Part shown: positions 62,905 to 64,000 of the stretch, in pieces
Layout of the letters: every line of letters begins with the position of its first letter
Numbering within the stretch: the stretch's first letter is position 1
Origin: JABSOG01 sp965277695
Lineage (GTDB): Bacteria; Pseudomonadota; Gammaproteobacteria; Enterobacterales; Alteromonadaceae
DNA: 64,000 nucleotides
Reading direction: 5' to 3'
NCBI GenBank assembly: GCA_965277695.1
Contig: CBDIDQ010000033.1
Coordinates: 62,001 to 126,000 of the forward strand
Notes under the pieces: model-generated
The model's input: only the letters and a program-made list of their open reading frames with translations
What the model was told of the DNA's origin: nothing
Databases searched by the model: none
Program-made: the position numbers and the translations under genes

Positions 62905-64000
62905 ATGCATTCAAAAATCATCGCGGTCACCGACCGCTTAATCAAGCGCAGCGAGGCCAGCCGTGGCCGTTACCTTCAGCGCATTGGCGAAGCCGGTGGC
63001 TCAGCCAGAGCGCGTACCACGCTGCCTTGTGGCAATTTGGCTCACGGTTTTGCTGCCTGCTCATCCAGTAATAAATCTGACCTAGCTGGCACACGTAAAG
63101 CCAATATCGCTATCGTCTCCGCCTACAACGATATGTTATCTGCCCACCAGCCTTACGAAGATTATCCGCAAAAGCTCAAAGCGGTGATCGCCGAGCACGG
63201 CGGTGTTGCCCAGTTTGCTGGTGGCGTACCTGCCATGTGCGACGGCATCACTCAAGGCGAAGCGGGCATGGAATTGTCGCTATTCAGTCGCGATGTCATT
63301 GCCCTGTCTACTGCCGTTGCCTTATCTCATAATATGTTCGATGGGGTTTTATACCTCGGTATCTGTGACAAAATCGTTCCCGGATTATTGCTAGGTGCTT
63401 TGTCATTTGGTCACTTACCGGCATTATTTGTACCTGCTGGACCAATGCCAAGTGGTCTGCCTAATGGTGAAAAAGCCCGTATCAGACAGCTATTCTCAGA
63501 AGGTAAATGTAGTCGTCAAGAACTGCTTGACGCCGAATCAGCTTCTTATCACAGTGCCGGTACTTGTACGTTTTATGGTACTGCCAATAGTAATCAGATG
63601 TTATTGGAGATCATGGGACTACAACTACCAGGTTCTTCTTTTGTTAATCCAGGCACCCCATTACGCGAAAAACTAACCGCAGAAGCGGCTAAAAACGTAC
63701 TCGATTATACCGCTGCTGGTGACGATTATCGTCCAATTGGGGAGATCTTCGACGAACGTGCGGTGATTAACGGCGTGGTTGGTTTGCTAGCCACAGGTGG
63801 CTCTACTAACCAGACTTTACATTTAGTGGCGATAGCCAATGCTGCGGGGATCATCCTGACCATGGATGATTTTGCTGACTTGGCCGAAGTTGTGCCAGTG
63901 ATCACCCAAATCTATCCTAATGGTTTGGCCGATATCAACCGTTTCCATGCCGTTGGCGGCATGTCTTATTTAATCAGCACTTTATTAGAAAACGGTTACT
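62905..64000 (+). CDS. edd: Phosphogluconate dehydratase (partial)
   Basis: Edd dehydrates 6-phosphogluconate to KDPG with an iron-sulphur cluster. The ATG at 62905 follows GTAGGAG by six bases. About 365 codons are present before the window ends; the family has about 600. Recognisable text includes FAGGVPAMCDGITQGEAGME, LGICDKIVPGLLLGALSFG and SAGTCTFYGTANSNQMLLEI, with the three cluster-type cysteines in CDG, CDK and GTC. The 3' end lies outside, and eda would be expected next. Confidence 0.95.
   Translation, partial: MHSKIIAVTDRLIKRSEASRGRYLQRIGEAGGSARARTTLPCGNLAHGFAACSSSNKSDLAGTRKANIAIVSAYNDMLSAHQPYEDYPQKLKAVIAEHGGVAQFAGGVPAMCDGITQGEAGMELSLFSRDVIALSTAVALSHNMFDGVLYLGICDKIVPGLLLGALSFGHLPALFVPAGPMPSGLPNGEKARIRQLFSEGKCSRQELLDAESASYHSAGTCTFYGTANSNQMLLEIMGLQLPGSSFVNPGTPLREKLTAEAAKNVLDYTAAGDDYRPIGEIFDERAVINGVVGLLATGGSTNQTLHLVAIANAAGIILTMDDFADLAEVVPVITQIYPNGLADINRFHAVGGMSYLISTLLENGY

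Noticed and set aside
1..64000. CRISPR arrays, tRNA or rRNA genes
   Set aside because: I saw no regularly spaced direct repeats of CRISPR type and no tRNA T-arm/acceptor pattern or rRNA sequence while reading the window.

Overview
The window is a chromosomal segment of a gammaproteobacterium. Base composition is moderate and the intergenic spaces are rich in repeats. The evidence is the replication-origin block, read outward from a divergent promoter: mnmE-yidC-yidD-rnpA-rpmH on the minus strand and dnaA-dnaN-recF-gyrB on the plus strand, followed by glyQ-glyS. A PomAB-like motor pair, a DUF2956 protein and a zwf-pgl-edd operon fit a marine Alteromonadales/Oceanospirillales-type organism. I cannot name the genus.

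Layout. 0.2-2 kb: an FGE-sulfatase-fold protein with a possible diversified C-terminus, a YafQ/DinJ toxin-antitoxin pair and a gene remnant; these lie downstream of mnmE. 2-16 kb: the dnaA-region housekeeping genes, with a strong rpmH promoter, a DnaA box, a cluster of six GATC sites and two perfect parS sites inside recF. 16-19 kb: ComFB-like protein, outer-membrane protein, motA/motB. 19.4-21 kb: a three-gene module of a stand-alone colicin-E3-type RNase, a small acidic protein and an ImmA/IrrE peptidase. 21.8-25.3 kb: a compact four-gene natural-product operon of SyrB2-type non-haem-iron halogenase, free carrier protein, free adenylation domain with a valine-type code, and a cysteine-nucleophile aminoacyltransferase. 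Next to it is an ABC-F ATPase preceded by a possible leader-peptide attenuator.

27.7-40 kb: signalling genes. These are a response-regulator diguanylate cyclase, a hybrid two-component system ending in an AraC domain, a 1570-residue hybrid with two kinase cores, and a broken third kinase. A decayed Rhs-like gene and a 60-bp tandem duplication lie between them. 40-51 kb: an AAA/PD-(D/E)XK protein, an MFS transporter, a DUF938 methyltransferase, a CvfB-like S1 protein, a glycosyltransferase, a periplasmic solute-binding-like protein and an RND pump with its adaptor. 51-59.4 kb: a 2550-residue SpvB/Rhs polymorphic toxin with a C-terminal HNH-type nuclease domain and a likely immunity gene. 59.4-64 kb: a voltage-gated-type ion channel with a calcium-channel-like filter, then zwf-pgl-edd (Entner-Doudoroff entry), with edd cut by the window end.

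Three repeat families recur: a MITE-like long palindrome (three copies), a REP-like hairpin family built around TCTACGG (five copies), and short in-frame tandem duplications inside several genes. The most interesting systems are the halogenase operon, the E3-RNase/ImmA module, the channel filter and the ABC-F leader.
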